DNA of 30,657 bases from positions 957 to 31,613 of the forward strand of contig NW_013654794.1 of the NCBI RefSeq assembly GCF_000499385.1, written 5' to 3'. The translations under genes and the position numbers were made by a program. The stretch's first letter is position 1. The number at the start of each line of letters is the position of its first letter. Below the pieces are notes generated by a model. That model made no database searches and had not been told where the DNA came from. It was given only the letters and a program-made list of their open reading frames with translations. This document shows positions 1-12,342 of the stretch, in pieces. The stretch comes from Eimeria necatrix (taxonomy: Eukaryota; Apicomplexa; Conoidasida; Eucoccidiorida; Eimeriidae).

Positions 1-542
1 TTAAACATGTATGAGTTGCACCACGCACCAGCCGCCTGGCTAGGCCTGAAACAATGCTCACCCTCCTCTTCACGCAGTGAGATTCCGAGCATTCAGCCTG
101 GTGTCTGCAACTGGCCAGAAAATTGAGGCACAGCATAGCAGACTCTGCGCACTTCTCCAACATCCCTGGGTACTTGCAAGCCGATAGCTCCACTCAAACC
201 CACATCACCCACCAGTTGCATGCGCCACAACACATTGAAGCGAAACAATCGAGTTCGAAAGGATGCCACCTATGTCCTGCAACTGCACAGCAAAGGCATT
301 ACAGTCGGAAAAATGCCAAGAGCTTCAAATCCATGGTTCCGCGCCTACTCAATTGAGGTGGCTTCGGACGACGCCACGCAGGCCGCTATGGAGTGCAATC
401 TGTAGCGCGTGCAGCGTAGAGGATGTTTGAATTTGGAGAAGGCGCCGTAGCACACTTTCCAGGTACGTTTTGTAAACGCGTTTGAGCATTGTTTCAGGCC
501 TAGCCAGGCGGCTGGTGCGTGGTGCAACTCATACATGTTTAA
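1..542. repeat. Foldback / MITE-like element with perfect 60-bp inverted arms
   Basis: Bases 1-60 are the exact reverse complement of 483-542 (60 of 60), and the match stops abruptly on the inner side at 61 and 482. The 422-bp interior shows no convincing gene. Both outer ends read TTAA, so a TTAA target duplication of the piggyBac type is possible. TTAA is its own complement, however, and the left flank lies outside the window, so the ends cannot be separated into repeat and target site. The arms may extend to the left of base 1. A non-autonomous transposon is the simplest reading. An assembly artefact at a contig end is the alternative. Confidence 0.6.
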
Positions 543-3500
543 TCTGAAAGCGTCACTGCTGAAATGTGCGAGTTTGTCAGTATGGTTCGAAGTCGTAAAA
601 GTCACTATGGGCATAATCATAAAGTGTGGCACTCAAAGTTTTTGATGTATTTTCAAAGGATTTAGACTGTGTCAGCATATCAATCAATCGAACATTTTGG
701 CGACTAGTCAATGCGAGAGCAACGGGCGCCACTCTACGCAGATTGAGAATCACTTTCTCGATCTGCCACATGTACATGAAGCTACCAGCCATTTGTTGTG
801 CTGACAACATGAATGTTACTAATGTGGAAAAACAGCGCGCTTATGTAAGGTCTCAAGTGAGCATCGGCATTCACGCATCGATCCTCCAAAAGTCATCGCG
901 CGATCATCTTGACGACTCCCGCCGGCAAATTCAATAATATCGTATGTAATTGGCCCCCGAAGCCTCCAAATTGAATGCACCAAGATCTAGCTATGCAGCA
1001 TGGCAATTTTGTAGTGCAGGCAGTACCTCGAAATGTGGAACATGAAACGGAAAAGTGGAACAAGATATTCCGTCATCACGATAATCCGTCCAAAATCTTC
1101 AAGAGCGTCGAAACAGTATAACAATATATAACAATATGAATCACCTCAGGACACATGTGATTCACATAACATCATTCCTTTGAAACGGCAAGGCCTGCCG
1201 AGTCAATCGCTTCACACTGATGCTGAAATAGTCACAACAAACATATATTGCCACGCATACCATTTCGAAAAGCAATCCAGAACGCATGAACCCAAGATCC
1301 AACAGAACGGAATGAGAGCTTTGCATTTTGTTAGAGCCTTATAGACTTCGGAACCAGCTTCAAGAGCAGAGCATGTACCTGATGCTGCCAAACAATAAAA
1401 CAATGAGCGGCTCATTTCGCCTGCTTCGACGTACAAGCAGGAGCAACTGGGTCATGTATGACGCTTAAGACGGCGTGAACGCTTGAACCAGTTATATTGC
1501 GCATAAACAAAATCAATCTGCCGAGCATTTGCTCGTGCAGAGTTTATGGCTTGTCAGGAGCTCCTGTTGTTGATTATGCTAATCAATTTGCGTTGAAGTC
1601 TAATAAGGAAAACCCCAACAAAAGGATTCCCACAAAAATCATTTGCTTTCAGTTGATGTGCCCTCAAGTGAGTTCCTTGTTCCACATGTCCATTGTCGGC
1701 CACAAATGGTACAGCAACTACTTCAAAGCGGGAAACTGTAAAAGTAGGGAACTGTGAAATACAGCATCGATACTCTGTCACACTACTGCAACTAGGTAGC
1801 ATGCATGCTCAAAAAGCATTCACATTGCCCCGCCCGGTGGAGTTGTACGAATTATAGTTACTTTCTGTGGAATATGTTTTCATCAAAGTGATATTGGCGA
1901 GATTCTGTCCGCCATATTGTACATGTGTATCTGGTTTTCCGTCACAGTGTGAACCCATTGATAACAACAGATTGAAGAAAGCCACATGGGATTTCTCCAT
2001 TACGAAGACTACAGAGAAACAACAAAATTTGTCTACTGCACTTTTAGAAGCGCAGCGAAGAATCACACTCCAATAGTGCAAAGGCGGAGCATGCAACGTG
2101 AATGACAAGATAAAATCCCAATATTCCACAAACAGCACAGCAGCTGATAACGACACGATATGAATAGTGCTTGACGTTGTGTAAACAGCAGACATAAATT
2201 TTCTTTGTTATTCGAGCAATAAACAGCTGCGAGAGCTTCCGATAATTTCGGAATTCTAGCAACTGGGCAACAGCTGCTTGTGCGTACTGTCTATATGTAA
2301 ACGTAATGGGAAAAAACAAGCAACGATGGTTACGAAACAACGAAGAGCGCCAAGACAGTCAGTCCCTGCCACAACTGGAAATACCGACTTCGATGCACTG
2401 CAAGCATGCGTCGTAGCAATGCGAAACAATATTTCCAGCAGGTGAGGCGTCCAACAAGCTACGCGCCTTGTGCAACGCTTGTACCGAGGTTAGCTGCTGC
2501 GTTTTCATGCTAGTGGTAACACCCAAGATGGCAACCGCGGCCTGGAGGTACAGGATTGTGGGACATAATACAATCAATATCTTGCCATACCGCTCCCTGT
2601 GATGCACATCCACCATCAAAAACACAACTACCGTCCACAGCCTGGAGCACATGCACTTACCAACGCCAAGAAGAAATGGTAGCGTCTGTTCCTAGCCAAT
2701 AAAACACCTGCGCAAAAACACTGCTCTTTCATTTATGCCGCACCATATCGTCCTGCGAACCAGAGCAGCAAAATAGCACAGTCAACGTCATACCAAGTCT
2801 GCGTGCAATTGGGGTTCGGAATCCAGAAGTTCAATATAGCCACACACGCAAGACCAAGTCGATGTAAACACGATCTAACATAAACCCGGACCACCTACAA
2901 TCGTCGGCTGTGCAACGTTCACATCCCACGGTATCATGAGCTTCGCTTCCTTCTCTACTTCAGAGTATGCAGCACACCTTAGGGGTTATTGTCTAATGAC
3001 AGGCATGATATTCCATGATCTGAAGAATTGACTTCTTCTGCACAACACGGCAAGATTTCACTAAGCTTTGCAAACACATATGGCGCTTCTAGCATTTCTC
3101 TGTACTTTTGTCGCCTCAGCGACTTTTGCAAAACAATGATCATTGGTCAAACGCCCAACGGCTCATCAGATGAATATGTATTGGGCATGTGCCATTTAGG
3201 TCATCAAACAATGAAAGCAAACGCTGCGAAGATTTCGCCGTCCAATGACCAAAAACATGCGCTTCTCCAAATAGCATATACCGCCTGCCTGTGAAGCGGC
3301 TATCGCAAAAATCGACACTTATCAAATCGCTTGCTACACGATGCGAGCCCTACCATGCCACAATATGTTCCTATAAGCCGATTCACAAAGCAGTAATGTT
3401 GTGTGTAGCACAGTGTGCATCCTTCAGCCTGGTCGTGCCTCGAGTCAGCCAACACCCACTCCCTGCAAACGTTTGGAAAGCTCAAGTTGTCTGACGCATC

Positions 3501-6392
3501 ATGCAGCCGTGACTGCGCTACGCTGTATACCTTTGAGCCATTTCACCAGCCAGCACTGCGATGCAACGCACTGCTCGCTTCTCGTGCACGTCACCAGCAA
3601 AAATGGGCGGCAAGTGTAGACGTAAAGAACAACACTCAAGATTGCAAGTGTAGCCTTTAGTAGCAGTAAGGCAATATGCCACAAACACGGTGTTCCTTCA
3701 CCTGATGCAGCTTAAAACATGAGCACACTCTACAACAACTGGCATATGCGCGAGGCACTCGCCTTTACGAATGCTACCGGCAGCATGCAAAGAGCCTCCT
3801 GGGAGCGCTTTCAAATTCCAAGCATAGTTTCAGGACTACAGTTCGCCAAGGCACCCACAAGATCAAGCAGCGCCTATCTAATTCATTTCGTCTCAAAGGT
3901 TCCGCTGCAACCGACGAAGCCATGGCACAAACAGCGTTGCAAAAAGTTTTATTGGAAAAATTCCAGAAAGCCGTTTTTTCACCAGACGGAGCCCGCAAAC
4001 CTCAGCACCAAACCAAAGGAGGCGCTGCCCGCAAAGCCAGCAAGCCACATGGCGCATTTAACTCCCGAAACGGACGGTAACTTGTTTTAACGTACCGCCT
4101 CCAGAGCAAGGGAGGAAAAAGAACGAGAATGCCTTCCGAGCACCACCTTGTAGCGATCTACGGCATTCATGCTTTGCAACGACCAGGGCCATTTGTTCGT
4201 ATGTTCCAGCTGCCAAGATTCGCGCAATGGATAGTCCGTCAAGTGCAATAAATGGCGAGCAGGGGTATACTGCAGATTCGCTGAGAGTGTGTGTCGTACC
4301 ACTGCGAAACGCCCTCTTATGCAGATGAAGCTATACACCTTGAGTGGAGCTCGAGCAGATGCTGACCGCTACATTCGATTGTTGGTCCTGATGCCCCAGA
4401 CGGAACGCGTGGCCTCGAGGCACACTGTCGTAGCTCACAATACAAAAGACGTCATTGTTCACGCTGACTGACGCAGCAACGTAAATGATGTTCCCAACCA
4501 ACAGCGGCCTGCGTGCAAACTAGACTCCCTGGTAAATAAGAGTGTATAAACGAACATACCTAAGCGCTGCTAACTATTTGACGAGGCCTTTGCATGCATA
4601 ATTCGCACAATCTGCAGTAGGTGAGTCAAGCATAGCGTGGCAATCAGTCCGCCATCGCAATTACGCTGTTACGCCTTCCAGTATGTCGCAGCATTTTTCG
4701 GCCACCTTTCTTACCGCAGGTGAATTTGAGGTGATTCGCTCATTAACAAAGCTGCACGCCCTGGAATCATCTGTCCATGAGACCAGTCGCCAACCCACAA
4801 AGACAAGGGTTTCGTGGGACAAAGGATGATTCTATTCTGTGTGAGGAGAGGCGAGCGTCTTCAACGAATCGTGCTCCAAAACATGTCTGTGTGCCGAACA
4901 CACGCTTCGCCTCACAGCACAAGCTACATCGTTTTATAGCAGCGCTGACAGAATGCAGAGGAATACTTATTTAGAGCACCGTTGTGAGGATGTTGCCTTG
5001 CACTCTCCGGCTAGAGGCTTCGTCGCTGTGTGGTGGCCGCGCCTAAGGTTGCATTGTGTTATTGACTACTGCGTCAAGCGCTGCACATAATCATTTGGGA
5101 CGAGCCTGAATCAGGAAAAGTTGCAGCACTTGTATTCCGCAATGCTGAGTTATTGCTGTTGTTCTCACAATCTTCAACAAACAGAAGGCCTGATGCAGAC
5201 GTTCACCATGATTTGCTGTTCGATAAACAGAGCTCGTGGAACGAAATTATACCTCGAAGCTCTTCATTCCTCTTGAGTGACATGCAAACGTTTCTCACGT
5301 GTTGAAAGTTTCTCCAGCGAATCAAAACTCGATGCATACACGTCACACTCACATGATTGTTTGCGAATAGCAAGGGAAAGAAAGGGACCCAGACTAAAAA
5401 GGAGCTGTAATCTCAGCTCAAAATATCAACTCCACTTTCAAGCGCAAGCACCAGTGCTCGTTCTACTCTTGACATCCATTGGTTGAGGAAAGCACAGCCA
5501 GCACATTCTGTGATACAAGGAGCATAATACAAGCAAAAATAGAGTTAGGGCTCTCGAAACGTCTTGAGCTGCATGTCATCTAGCCCAGAATGAAGATTTG
5601 GTGGCATAGTCGTGAAGAGCTGCAATATTTTTCTCGTGATTCTTGCATTTTTCCGTATTTAATCTAAAATTCTTTTTTAAGTGCGGAAAAGGTGAGTTTA
5701 GTAAAAGGCAAGAAACCTCACGCCCTGTTTGATGGTGAGCGGCCGCAAAAATGCACGTGGCGCCCGCTTAGCATCATTCGCTTCAATAAATGCCACTCAA
5801 ATACATTACCGACAAACTGGTATCGGCAAAACTGGGTGTGCTGACTCACGGCCTAATTACGTGTAGTTATCCGCGACGTGTAACGTCATGGATTCGACCA
5901 CGTGCAGCACAACGATCCTATTATTTAAGAGTATCTATACTAGAAAAGATCGATACGTGCTTTCGAAAACCCAAAAACTCATTTTGTGCCTTCGTAAATT
6001 TGTACTGAATTGAGCTTTCAAACAAAACAAGCGGAATCTTGCATAGCCACTCTCCAGCAACGCAAGTCGTCAATGTCAGAGCCCAGGAGAAAGAGATTTT
6101 GTGCGGAATCATTGGGACCGAGAAATCCCAATCACTCTATAGTTTGGATGGCGGGTTTGCGGAACGGCCCCCCAGAATGACTGCCGGGCACATTCTTTCA
6201 GTCAAGGAACTTGATTGTTTGTCGACTAAGAATCTGCAGTTGCGCTAGATATGCCTAATGGTATAAAATATTGCCCGCTGGGTTACGTCTACACCCAGCT
6301 CTGCAGTGGCGATAAATGAGCATGCGCTTTGGTGTCGCGCCATTTTCCAGCGGGAAAGCATAACCGTGTACCATTGTTTTTCATGAAGGCTA
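543..6392. other. No supportable gene
   Basis: Only short reading frames of up to about 130 codons occur here, on both strands and overlapping. This is what chance gives at this base composition, and none shows a recognisable domain. No tRNA or rRNA, microsatellite or long repeat was seen by eye. Small exons of an intron-rich gene cannot be excluded. Confidence 0.5.
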
Positions 6393-6435
6393 TCGAAGTG
6401 CGTAATGCACAGGAAATGTGCATTACGCACTTCGA
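6393..6435. repeat. Perfect 19-bp hairpin with a 5-nt loop
   Basis: The left arm TCGAAGTGCGTAATGCACA (6393-6411) is followed by the loop GGAAA (6412-6416). The exact reverse complement of the arm follows at 6417-6435. The next outer base pair is a mismatch, so the stem ends sharply. There is no U-run after it and no adjacent gene, so a terminator role has no support. It could be a snap-back mutation, a tiny foldback or the stem of a small RNA. Confidence 0.85.
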
Positions 6436-9400
6436 AATATAAAGGAACTGAAATAGCCCTTGCACGCAGCCATACTTTTTTCCCCAAATTACTGCGCAGA
6501 TTCCACAAATCCAGCAATGGAACGTCCCGCTCACTTCTGAATGGAATCGCTTCTCTACAAACGGAGTTTTGCTCCTTCCTTACTGCTCTGACTTTCAAAG
6601 TGGAATCTGGACTGGTGCAAGGCATACTCAAGTCATTCAGTCGCCTACTCGGATTGCTTTCTTACGCTTAAGAGCACCATCAAATCACAGAATCTGGTCC
6701 CCCGGAGAGCGTGTTTGCATGCTTCTGGGGACTCCAGTGCATTAAAAAAAGTTACTTTAGCGTCGAGACATCTCACAGAGCTATGCGTATCACAACGTGT
6801 TCTGCGGTGGTCGTCCTTGAAGACGCAGACCAGGGACTCACTTACGTGCACAGCGTTAAACAGCAAAGCAAAAACACACGCACTGTCTTGATTGAAAACT
6901 TTTTGTTTTTCGGCCAGCACGTTCAGGATGGTCGCCGCACAACGGAGAGAAATGGCATGCCCTGAGTGGTCCACGACCTAGACACATGGCGTTACTGAAG
7001 CAGAGGAAGGGCTAACTCACACACGAGACGTGCCGTGCCTTCTTCCAGAATAGGCAAAGACAACGTAGGACAGACCGAGGAAGACTTGACATAAAGAAAT
7101 TGCTTGATCATAGCTGAAAATGTCAGCCAAAGAATTGAAAGTTCCCCAGGAGTCATCCCGAAGTGCACATCGCTTTCCTGGAGCAAAACTGAACATCAGA
7201 TGATGCTAGTCGCGAAATCCGCAAGAGGCCACACTGCATAGTAAACAGCTTTTTAGCCCATTTAAGCTCCTATCCGACTCTTACGGCCAACGCGCAACCG
7301 ACAAAACTAATTTAGTAAAATGAAGGGGCTGTCATCATTTATCAGCGCGTGCCAGCCTGACAAGCTCAGCTGTTCTTGTGTCGTCCTTAAAAAGAAGAAA
7401 TATTGCAAACTAGCCAACTGATATTCAAAATCCATTATGTTCACTGTGACGTACTGACCACAGGTGAAGTCACGGACTACGTCAATGGCGAAGACGTGCC
7501 CGACTTTAACGACGCAAGCTATTCCTGCGCATGTTAGTATTCATCAGCGCACGAAAAAGCACTGACTCTGATGTAGGTTGGTTTTCCACTGCACGAAAAT
7601 ATATGACTAAATCATGGCTACTGCAAAAAGTCAGAAAAGTTTTTCCTGCTCCGCGCAACCATTGATGTGTCACACAGTTATCTTTTGCGCAAAGATAACG
7701 TTGGATCCCGCTTCCTATGAGTCTTTCGCCCGATCTTATTCAAAAGAGCTAGACATACCCGCAGCAAGCCAAAAAATGTCTTGCTGACAGAAGTACGTTT
7801 AATCCAAGGTATATAGAGCCGACAAGGGATTTCAGCACTTGCCACTTTTTCATAACAACTACAGCTCAGATACTTTTACAGGATATCAGGTAGTCATGTT
7901 AGCGGCGGCAAGTGCGTAAAGGGTCACTACCTGAAACAACGATTTCCCTTGTTTCTTCGTAGGAGACGCACAACTTATATGACCAGCACCGAAAAGCTTG
8001 AGTTCGCTGGATATGTTATATGCCTTTGCCACCGTCTGTAGATGGATTGGCGAGGTGAACAAAGCAGTTAAGCACCATGAGCATCGATAGTTTAAAGTTA
8101 CGAAGTGCGTGTGCCTACACTGCCCTGGCGTGCAGTTCATTTAAATGGACGTCGGAATCCTTATAACGAAATTGTGGCCGGCTTGAAATTTGATGGGGTG
8201 TGGTTAGGCGTACATATGACAACTTTTATTCAGCAAACATCTTTTAAATGCCATGCCATTCGGCACCAGCTGCATTCATACCGGCCTATGTGGATGCTCG
8301 ACAGCTTCTGCATCAGAAAGGTCTAGGGAAAAAGCAAAGCAGCCATACATTTTTGTCCTATAGCCATTCTAGCCTGATGACTTACGAGCTGCACGAAGAA
8401 GGCACAAATTCACACAGTCATGAGGTGGACAACTAGCAACGATGCTTTTGACGGGGAGGATTGTATGACTGAAGGAATACGTATAGCTCACGTTTTTCCT
8501 TCACGTCCACGCCGCTCTGTTCCAGAGCAACTATGCTTGTTGTACATTTATTTAAGTTTCACAGCCAATATTCTGCCTTTCGCTCCAACTAGAAATATTG
8601 AATCGAATGCGTTTGTGTCATGCAACAGTGTGCCCTGCTCAGAGCAGCCACATACCACATTCGAGCAAATTCAAGCTAGGACGCAATGCATAATAGTTCA
8701 ATATTATGCATGTCAGAAGACTCTGCGTCGGTGGGACTTTTCTGCCTGCAGTGCATTCCGCGGAATCATGAGACTGTCTGCAATCCCCTTGTCAAATCGT
8801 CAAAGCTATTATTTGTTTTCTTTACAGAGCGATAAAAACGAGTTAAAGCTGTTAAACATCTGGAACACTTTGGAGGGTTCCTTAACATAGTGCTTGCGCA
8901 GCTATTCTACCTCTTTTTCATAATTGTGCTCACAGCCTGTGCTTGTTCGTCCTTTTTTGAGTCCATCACAGACTTGGGCTAACATAATGTGTTTGTTGAT
9001 GTGCTAGAATGTAACACGTGACTTCAGTTGGTTTTAAAGGAGGACTCCAAATGCAATCATGATACAAACCATTCGCCGACAATTAGCCAGCAGTTTTGAA
9101 TAGGCGAATGTCCCGTGCCGCACATGTCATGTGGAGTGCATTACGGTGAACTAGAAGAATATGGCATCAGATTATGGAAAGAAGGACGCGTAAGCATTTA
9201 GGTTTCTAGAAGCCATTCGCATTTATGGGCATCTAAAAAAGCACGCGCAGTCTCATTAGGAGCAGTACAACGAATCGAGCAGACCAAGGCAAGAATTGAG
9301 CATAGCTACTGAATATTCCGTAACACGAATTCTGTTTTCAGCCCCATTCAATGATTTATTGATTACTATGCGCAAGGTAAGACCAAACTTTGCTAACGCC

Positions 9401-11100
9401 AATGGCCTGGGAGGCCTCAATATGCTTCTCACTTTCACAAATTTATCCAGAATGAAACATTGAAGCGCGAAGTCACGGAGCTATAGCTACATAGCTGCAG
9501 CTTACATAATTCAGAAACGTTTCTCACACGTGATTACCAATTAGCGGAAGTAACAAGAAAAACTCTGCGTGCCAGTTTGCTAACGTAATCAGCACAGTTA
9601 TCCAGGAAAATCTACAAGAATCTCACACACCGTAATCAGTCAGGATAAATGATTTCAGTGTTTTCCCGCGGAATAGCTTGAGCGTGCATTTTAGTGTCGC
9701 CGCTGATGCTCTAGAGCAATGTCTTGCATCTCAGGCTGAAATCGACACTCTGAAGCGGCGAATAGCACCTGGGAATAGTAGTTGTTCAGCACCGCAGGTT
9801 AGAAGTAGCCTTGTCCTCATCCGACATATCAGGACAACTTTTGATGGCATTTGCCTGTGCTGTGGAGGGATAGTAAAGTCGGTTCTCTATAACTGGTCAT
9901 CGGCATTACTGTGCCAGAATCCGTGGAAGGAGACTTAAATTACACCTCACAACCTGAGGTGGTGACAAGGCGGACACCGAAACAAGTTTTCGCTTTAGAG
10001 GTACTTTGCAAAAGCGTACAAGAAACCTATTGAAAGATTCACGTTTCTACAACGTGATACGAAGCAACCAGTTGTATTTTAGTGTCCCGTGCAATCAGTG
10101 TGCCACTTAAGTTCCCAGTCTAAACACACAACCTGAGTTGCACACGTCATAAAGAAGCCCTTCTGACTCATCGTGCAGAATACGCCATATAGTGCTCTAT
10201 TTGAGCAGTACTGAGTTCTAATTTCACTTTTGCGACTATCCTGGCAGGTGATTAAGCGCGGATAGAAGGACGCACAATCTGCAATGTTCATTATGCATAA
10301 ACTGTGTGTTTGCCACTGCGTCATGAAAGCGAAAAGGTACAGCCATATTTGCCAGAAATCGCTGTCAGTGCTCTAGCTCTTCAAGGGTCCTTAGAACAAT
10401 TATAACTCACGACCTGAAATGATAGAACCTAAGACAAACGGTTGCCAAACTAGTTATGGAGTTCGTGCACTCTGAAAATTTCCAACTACATTGCTGCAGC
10501 GTAACACTCCTAGCATAGTTTTATTTACAGTGTTATTTACCTTTTACCTTTTTGCCGAAGTACCTTCCATCGGAAAACAAAGCATGAACTCACCACTGAA
10601 TCTTGAGAGGCTGGCCTGGTTTGAATGAGCATTGCGCGCCTGTGCTAGTTCGCCAGTTTGCGCCGCACGTTTTCCAACCAGCAAAGATTATAATTCAAGA
10701 TCGGCGTGTCAACAAACTGGCGAAAGCATTCAAGACCCTTCACGGGACTGTATAACAGATTTTCAGGAAAGGAGCTCAACGACATAGCTTCGACTTAATA
10801 TTGGTTAATTCAGCATCTGTCAATGCACATTTTTGTCTGATGAAGTCAATTCAGCAGCATCCCACGACAAACATGAATTTTGAAACGTGGACATGCAGGT
10901 TGCCGGTATTCTACGCCATTACGATTCAGCCACGTCAGAAGTACACTATGAATGCCAAACACTCTGCTTTAGAATTAGCCATTCGCATGGCACATAAATC
11001 GCGATGCGGAAATGATGCGAAAGCGAGCATCCACTGCCAAAAACAGAAAGGCTTTGCCAGAGCAGTAATGAGTCCCGGCACTACGAAACACGCAGGCACG
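6436..11100. other. No supportable gene
   Basis: The longest frame is a plus-strand one at 8420-8890 (156 codons) without recognisable domains, signal peptide or repeats. It is within chance expectation. A 10-bp inverted repeat with a 6-nt loop lies at 8686-8711. I found nothing else of structure. Confidence 0.45.
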
Positions 11101-11342
11101 ATCCTCGCGCACACCTCCCTGATAAGCACAGAACGTGTCACGCACTGCCGAGCTTGGGGCACATATTGCGTTCCCGTTTTTGCTACAAATTTACAAACCA
11201 AATGAGTTCTCCATCTTGTCCCGCAACCTGCCAACAGCTCACCAGCAACGTGGCAACAACACAGCTTCAAACGCGACTAGCTAAGTAGCAGCTACTAAAC
11301 TCAGACGGCTCTACATTCGCGCACGACCTGAGGTAAACAACA
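11101..11342. repeat. Direct repeat, copy 1 (about 240 bp)
   Basis: This segment matches 12101-12342 in the same orientation at an exact offset of 1000 bp. The alignment needs no gaps over about 240 bp and has roughly 85-88% identity by eye. The best-kept parts are the stretch around CCGAGCTTGGGGCACATATT (from 11148) and the final block around CGCACGACCTGAGGTAA. The substitutions show no three-base periodicity, so it is not evidently coding. The GAGGTAA end resembles a splice donor in both copies. It could be a dispersed repeat or a local duplication. Confidence 0.8.
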
Positions 11343-12100
11343 GAGACTACTAGATGAGCCACTGAGGTATGTACAGTCCACGGGAACAACTGCACAAACG
11401 GCAACTACATAGCCATGCACCACTGCACGACAATAAAGCCACTGGCAAACTAAATGTCAACACCAATCGCAGGTCGGCAAATTATACTATGGATTAATGC
11501 GGGCCCTGCGCCTCTTGTTGTGTACGTGCCAATGCACCGGGATTGCACCACGCTTACTCCGCCTTTAAAGATCGCGTCTTTGCTGTCACCAGTGACGCTT
11601 CACAGAACGCCCCACGAATGATCAATGCCAAGCGTTATAGACGCTGCAAAGTGCGAGAGCTAACGCTTCTTCTTTCGCCTCCAAACGCTCTAATCGACCT
11701 CTCAACGCACTGTAGTGCAGCCGCATGCACCAATCGTCTCGCTTCACCTGGCCCAGGGCTACGAAAGACGGCTGGGCTGGAGGCCTCCTCCACTACGCGG
11801 CATCAGGTCGTAATGTGCAAACGGCCAAAAGCGCAAAAGGATGTGGACCGCCGTTGCGCGAGCAGAGGCCCTGCTCCCACTGCATTCTCCAAGCGGCAAA
11901 GCACATGTACATATTCGTGCGACAAATCACCTATACATAGCTCCTGGCAACCCGCACGCGCCCAGCTACCTATTCAGTCGCCCATGCTGCAGCTGAGTCA
12001 ACTAGTCAGTTTTTCCCCTTGCAGATTCCCCGCGATACAGAGCTAGCATCCTTCTGTTGCGTTCCTGCCGACGAAACGGGCCAATCACCCACCACACATG
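11343..12100. other. Spacer between the direct repeats, no supportable gene
   Basis: A plus-strand frame of 167 codons starts at 11543 and ends at 12046. Its translation is rich in Ser, Pro, Arg, Cys and Ala with no domain or signal, and its composition looks like translated noncoding DNA. I do not call it a gene. Confidence 0.4.
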
Positions 12101-12342
12101 ATCCTCGCACACACCTTCCTGAAAACGAGAAAATGTCTCGCACACTGCCGAGCTTGGGGCACATATTGCGTTCCCGTTTGTGCTACAAATTTATGAACCA
12201 AATGCGTTCTCCATCATATCCCGCAACCTGCCAACAGCTCACCAGCAACGCGACAACAACGCAGCTTCGGACGCGTTTAGCTCAGTAGCAGCCACTATAC
12301 ACAGCCGGCTCTACATTCGCGCACGACCTGAGGTAAGCAGCA
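12101..12342. repeat. Direct repeat, copy 2 (about 240 bp)
   Basis: This is the partner of 11101-11342, gap-free and diverged by about one base in eight. It ends in GACCTGAGGTAAGCAG, a closer match to a splice donor than copy 1. Similarity fades upstream of 12101, although short words such as ACGAAAC are shared. Confidence 0.8.

Noticed and set aside
8686..8711. 10-bp inverted repeat ATGCATAATA with a 6-nt loop.
   Set aside because: Short and AT-rich. Such palindromes are expected occasionally by chance, and there is no context.
8420..8890. A 156-codon plus-strand reading frame.
   Set aside because: No recognisable feature and within chance length.
11543..12046. A 167-codon plus-strand reading frame.
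   Set aside because: No domain, signal or ordered composition. A frame this long is expected about once by chance in this much sequence.
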